Shown in pieces: positions 60,580 to 64,000 of a DNA stretch of 64,000 nt. A program made the translations under genes and the position numbers. The stretch is from NCBI RefSeq assembly GCF_900094705.1, contig NZ_FMAR01000003.1, forward strand, positions 372,001 to 436,000, written 5' to 3'. Each line of letters opens with the position of its first letter. The first letter of the stretch is position 1. This DNA is from Chitinophaga costaii (GTDB lineage: Bacteria > Bacteroidota > Bacteroidia > Chitinophagales > Chitinophagaceae). The notes under the pieces were generated by a model that had not been told where the DNA came from, ran no database searches, and saw only the letters and a list, made by a program, of their open reading frames with translations.

Positions 60580-61785
60580 ATGGGGGAACGTGTGTTTATA
60601 ACAGGGGTGGGCATGATAACCGCCATAGGCGATGATGTGCAGCAGAACCTGGAACACCTGCTAACTGCCCGCAGCGGGTTGGGTGTTACGGATTATGTAG
60701 ATACTATACACCGCAACATACTGCCCGTGGCCGAGGTAAAACACAGCGATGTGGAACTGGCAGCAATGGCCGGCCTTCCCGATAATAAAGGTTATTCCCG
60801 TACCACTTTACTAGGCCTGGTGGCCATACAGGAAGCCCTGCGCAATGCCGGTATTGCCGATCCGCAGGAGGTACCCACTGGACTGGTGAACGCCACCACG
60901 GTAGGCGGCATGGTGGAAACAGAACGCCATTACTTTACCCTTACAGATCCCGCCCGCGAAGGTGAAATGATGCCTGTTGCCGACCTGCTGGATTGTGGCG
61001 ATTGCTCTCAACGTATAGCCGACACCGTGCATATCGATGAATTTGTAACCACCATTAGCACAGCTTGTTCCTCCTCTGCCAATGCCCTGATGCTGGGCGC
61101 CCGCATGATAAAACAGGGATTGCTGTCTCGCGCCGTATGTGGCGGCACTGAAGCGCTCACCCGCTTTACTATCAATGGTTTTAATTCACTTAAAAATACC
61201 GACCGGCAACCCTGCCGTCCTTTTGACCAGCAGCGCAATGGCCTGAACCTGGGTGAAGGCGCGGCCTACCTGGTGCTGGAAAGCGAATCGCTGGTACAAC
61301 AGCGGGGCGCCACCGTACTGGCCGAACTGACAGGTTATGCCAATACCAACGAGGCCTTTCATGCCACCTCCCCCTCACCGGAGGGCGATGGTGCGCTGGC
61401 CGCCATGGGGGAAGCAATTGAGATGGGCGGCCTGACGCCGCAAGACGTGCAGTACATCAATGTACACGGCACGGCCACCCTTACCAACGATGCCTCCGAA
61501 GGCAAAGCCTTGCAACGCCTCTTTGGCAAGGCGGTGCCGCCCTTTAGTTCCACCAAACCTTTCACCGGCCACACCCTGGCCGCTGCAGGCGCGGTGGAAG
61601 CCATTTTTGCTGTACTGGCCATCCGCGAACAGGTGATCTTTCCCAACCTGAATTTTTCTGAAAAAATGGAGGAACTGGATATTATACCCCAAACGACCTT
61701 GCGCCACGCGCCCATACAGCACGTGCTTTCCAACTCATTCGGTTTTGGCGGGAACAATGCCTCGCTGGTTATCAGTAAATTTTAA
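60580..61785 (+). CDS. Beta-ketoacyl-ACP synthase (FabF/type II PKS-like), catalytic subunit
   Basis: A 401-aa KAS I/II-fold condensing enzyme. The Cys-His-His site is complete: Cys163 in STACSSSANAL, His296 in NVHGTATLTND and His331 in PFTGHTLAAAG, with the neighbouring Lys326 in SSTKPFTGH. It resembles ketosynthases of aryl polyene and flexirubin clusters rather than the housekeeping FabF. It should extend the acyl chain on the operon's ACP and works with the downstream KS-like subunit, whose gene begins 9 bp later. Confidence 0.93.
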   Translation: MGERVFITGVGMITAIGDDVQQNLEHLLTARSGLGVTDYVDTIHRNILPVAEVKHSDVELAAMAGLPDNKGYSRTTLLGLVAIQEALRNAGIADPQEVPTGLVNATTVGGMVETERHYFTLTDPAREGEMMPVADLLDCGDCSQRIADTVHIDEFVTTISTACSSSANALMLGARMIKQGLLSRAVCGGTEALTRFTINGFNSLKNTDRQPCRPFDQQRNGLNLGEGAAYLVLESESLVQQRGATVLAELTGYANTNEAFHATSPSPEGDGALAAMGEAIEMGGLTPQDVQYINVHGTATLTNDASEGKALQRLFGKAVPPFSSTKPFTGHTLAAAGAVEAIFAVLAIREQVIFPNLNFSEKMEELDIIPQTTLRHAPIQHVLSNSFGFGGNNASLVISKF

Positions 61786-61794
61786 GGAGCAGCC

Positions 61795-62862
61795 ATGAAA
61801 TTCCAGTGTTATATACAAAGCAGTTGTGCAATTTCTCCGCAACACACCTTTCAACAGGATATTTTTTCGGAGGCGCTGCAAACCACCGATACCAATATGT
61901 TGCAGGCCTGGCAGCCATCATATGCCGGTCTTATACCACCTAATAGCCTGCGCCGCATGAGTAAAGCGCTGAAAATGGGCCTGGCTGCCGCCAGCCAATG
62001 CCTGGCCGAAGGTGGTATTGCTAACCCCGGTGCCATCATTACCGGCACCGGAAAGGGTAGCCTGCAAGACATGGAAAAGTTTATCAAAGACATCCAGACT
62101 TACCACGAAACCGCCCTCAATCCTACCCAGTTTATCCAATCTACCTTCAATGCGGTGAACGGGCTGATTGCGCTTCAACAGCAAAATACCCAGTACAACA
62201 ACACCTTTGTACACCGTGGTCTTTCTTTTGAAAGTGCCCTGCTGGATGCCCTGTTGCAACTATCCGCTGGCAAACACCATGTGTTGCTGGGCGGTTTCGA
62301 CGAAGTAACGCCCGACCAGTTCCAGATAAAAAGCCATAGCGGCTGGTGGAAGCAGGAGAAGATTCATAGCGCCGCATTACTGCAACACCTTTCGCCCGGC
62401 ACCATTGCCGGCGAAGGCGCAGTGTTTTTCCTGCTGGCAAACCAGCCGGGCGATCATCCCGCAGCCAGTATTGAAGGCATGAAGTTATTACACAAGCCTT
62501 CCTCCCACAAGCTGGATACAGCCTTGCAGCAATTCCTGGACGAACATGCTTTGCAGCCAGGCCACATAGACCTGCTCATGAGTGGGCGTAATGGCGATAG
62601 TAATTACCAGCACTTTTACGACCAGGTGGCACAGGCGCTGCCGGGTATACCTGAAGTATCGTTTAAACCGCTGTGTGGGGAATATGATACGGCCCATGCA
62701 TTTGGCTTGTGGCTGGCCGCTCAAATGATTAAAGCCGGAAAGGCACCACAGCAGTGGTTTCCAGCGGGTACGGTTTTTCCTAAAGCCTACCGTACGGTAT
62801 TATTGTATAATCAATATTACGGGGAGCAGCATGCTTTTATACTGCTCAAAAAAGCGCTGTAA
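61795..62862 (+). CDS. Beta-ketoacyl synthase-like chain-length subunit, active-site cysteine missing
   Basis: A 355-aa protein of the ketosynthase fold that lacks the catalytic residues: the nucleophile region reads QSTFNAVNGLIAL (115-127) with no Cys where the KS Cys belongs, and no second histidine motif is seen. AGEGAVFFLLA (about 205-215) preserves the fold. This is the pattern of chain-length-factor subunits that form heterodimers with a functional ketosynthase in type II polyketide and aryl polyene systems. Its partner is encoded 9 bp upstream. It is the last gene of the operon; the next gene converges from the other strand after 27 bp. Confidence 0.85.
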   Translation: MKFQCYIQSSCAISPQHTFQQDIFSEALQTTDTNMLQAWQPSYAGLIPPNSLRRMSKALKMGLAAASQCLAEGGIANPGAIITGTGKGSLQDMEKFIKDIQTYHETALNPTQFIQSTFNAVNGLIALQQQNTQYNNTFVHRGLSFESALLDALLQLSAGKHHVLLGGFDEVTPDQFQIKSHSGWWKQEKIHSAALLQHLSPGTIAGEGAVFFLLANQPGDHPAASIEGMKLLHKPSSHKLDTALQQFLDEHALQPGHIDLLMSGRNGDSNYQHFYDQVAQALPGIPEVSFKPLCGEYDTAHAFGLWLAAQMIKAGKAPQQWFPAGTVFPKAYRTVLLYNQYYGEQHAFILLKKAL

Positions 62863-62889
62863 ATGGCTATTGAGGCCATGGTACAAGGC

Positions 62890-64000
62890 TTATTCATTCA
62901 CCACCCGGAATACAGGGTATCTCAAAAAACCTGGCTCTGCATACGGGGAATGCTTGTACACAAATTCCAGTTGTGCAGCGGCGCTCTTCGCAAAAGCCGT
63001 ATCGGCAGCCCTTTGCCGGGCCAATAAAGCTTGCAAGTCTGCATGCTGGCTCAAATAATCTGCGGCAATATCTTCAAACACATAATCCGAATACCCTTCT
63101 TTCTGGCCCAGGATGGCGTCAAAGAAATTCCATGCAAAGAATGAATCGCCGGCAGTGGGTTCCAGGGTTTCCATGAGGTAGCGGTTGGCCACCTGGTTCA
63201 TAGGAATGTAATAATCACCTTTCCGGAAGGAGATGCGTTGCAGGCTGGTACTGGTTTTTACGCCGCTATGCAGGAAATGTTTTTCGTACGGGCGGGCAGC
63301 AGTTTTATAATCCTCGATATGATAAACGGCTACGGCTATGGTGGTATCGTGCGCCAGTGGTTGCAGGAGTACCTGGTTATTTTTCAAAATATCGATCACG
63401 GCCCACCAGCCTTGGGGAATAATGTAGGCGGTTGGTTTGGCTACATAATTGCCCGGGGTAAAGTGGTTGTAAAATTTCACCTGTTTGGTAAAGGGTAAAC
63501 TGCGATCGTAATAAAGCCTGGGTAGGCCGGAAATGCCGCTGGGCTTATATCCTGCCTGAAAGCCCTTGAAGGGGATGAGCGAATCGCGCTGCATATCGGG
63601 CTTCCATTCCAGCGGGAAACTGGTTTGGGTGCGTACTTCTTTTTTCGTTTGCGCACGCAGGGCGGCCATATCGTTACTGTGGGCGCTGGTGAAGGCAATG
63701 AAACATTCCATCAGGGCATAAGTAGCCTTTACACGCAGGGCATAGGCCTTGAGCATATGTGTTTCAGGCATAAAAGCGAAGGTGTGAAACAGGGTGGCGT
63801 AGCCAGTGGAATAGCGGGGATTGTCCTGGAAGGCTACCCAACCACTGTCGGGCAGGTCGCCGTTATGATTTACGTAAGGTACCAGGTCGTACCCCTTTTC
63901 CTTCATCAATGTAAACAGGCCGGGTTCGAACTGGTTGCGCAAAAAATCGCCCATGCCGCCGCCCAGTTTATCCGGCTGGGAGGTGAGCAGGGTCATAATA
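62890..64000 (-). CDS. M14-family metallopeptidase, C-terminal part (runs off the window)
   Basis: The gene continues beyond the right edge with its start outside the window; 370 residues are visible. The sequence matches the C-terminal region of large Bacteroidota M14-type carboxypeptidases: LLTSQPDKLGGGMGDFLR, GYDLVPYVN, NPRYSTGYATLF, then the YIIPQGWWAVIDILKNNQV segment and VYHIEDYKTAARPYEKHFL. The zinc-binding catalytic core (HxxE...H) would lie in the part not seen, so activity cannot be judged. It converges on the pigment operon with 27 bp between stop codons and no obvious terminator. Confidence 0.75.
   Translation of the reverse strand, partial: IMTLLTSQPDKLGGGMGDFLRNQFEPGLFTLMKEKGYDLVPYVNHNGDLPDSGWVAFQDNPRYSTGYATLFHTFAFMPETHMLKAYALRVKATYALMECFIAFTSAHSNDMAALRAQTKKEVRTQTSFPLEWKPDMQRDSLIPFKGFQAGYKPSGISGLPRLYYDRSLPFTKQVKFYNHFTPGNYVAKPTAYIIPQGWWAVIDILKNNQVLLQPLAHDTTIAVAVYHIEDYKTAARPYEKHFLHSGVKTSTSLQRISFRKGDYYIPMNQVANRYLMETLEPTAGDSFFAWNFFDAILGQKEGYSDYVFEDIAADYLSQHADLQALLARQRAADTAFAKSAAAQLEFVYKHSPYAEPGFLRYPVFRVVNE

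Overview
The window looks like a chromosomal segment of a gliding or pigmented member of the Bacteroidota, most likely Chitinophagaceae and Chitinophaga-like. This rests on type IX secretion (T9SS) sorting domains, a PorP/SprF protein, a SusC/SusD pair, a dialkylresorcinol/flexirubin-type pigment operon, and promoters of the Bacteroidota -33/-7 form (TTG, about 19 nt, TAnnTTTG). Strong Shine-Dalgarno sites are largely absent. I saw no rRNA, tRNA, CRISPR array, insertion sequence or prophage.

Left part (0-15 kb): an rRNA methyltransferase; a tiny protein that is almost only a T9SS type A sorting domain; a peroxiredoxin; a secreted protein of unknown function with a decayed partial copy beside it; then a minus-strand T9SS block of a 1632-aa and a ~950-aa PKD-repeat protein, both with type B (gliding-motility) C-termini, followed by PorP/SprF. 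An M32 carboxypeptidase follows.

Middle (15-40 kb): mostly housekeeping genes. These are a Nif3-like protein, a coiled-coil zinc-ribbon protein, a TPR protein, RecN, FabI, a DUF2795 protein, two lone ABC ATPases around a cobalamin adenosyltransferase, GatC, TrpS and a deoxynucleoside kinase. Next come two outer-membrane-type proteins (one a helix-hairpin-helix/beta-barrel fusion), a SusC/SusD pair with a ~730-nt leader region, a DUF3467 protein, an Ldh-family oxidoreductase, aspartate kinase, an XRE-S24 repressor with a probable self-operator, and two membrane proteins.

Right part (40-54 kb): the four-protein ligase-associated DNA damage response set (PdeM phosphoesterase, DEXH helicase, ATP-dependent ligase, beta-CASP exonuclease) lies on one strand but is split by MmgE/PrpD, LD-carboxypeptidase and outer-membrane genes. 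A substrate-binding-fold lipoprotein, GuaA (apparently leaderless) and a head-GIN lipoprotein follow.

Far right (54.3-62.9 kb): a nine-gene plus-strand operon: DarA, DarB, a small HTH-like protein, a BtrH-like protein, an ABC ATPase and permease, an acyl carrier protein, an active ketosynthase and a ketosynthase-like subunit lacking the active-site cysteine. DarB and DarA should form and aromatise a dialkylresorcinol ring, the ACP and ketosynthase pair should make acyl chains, and the BtrH-like protein and ABC transporter are candidates for tailoring and export. Two long imperfect inverted repeats of related sequence sit in the operon's non-coding gaps. The window ends inside a minus-strand M14-type metallopeptidase gene.
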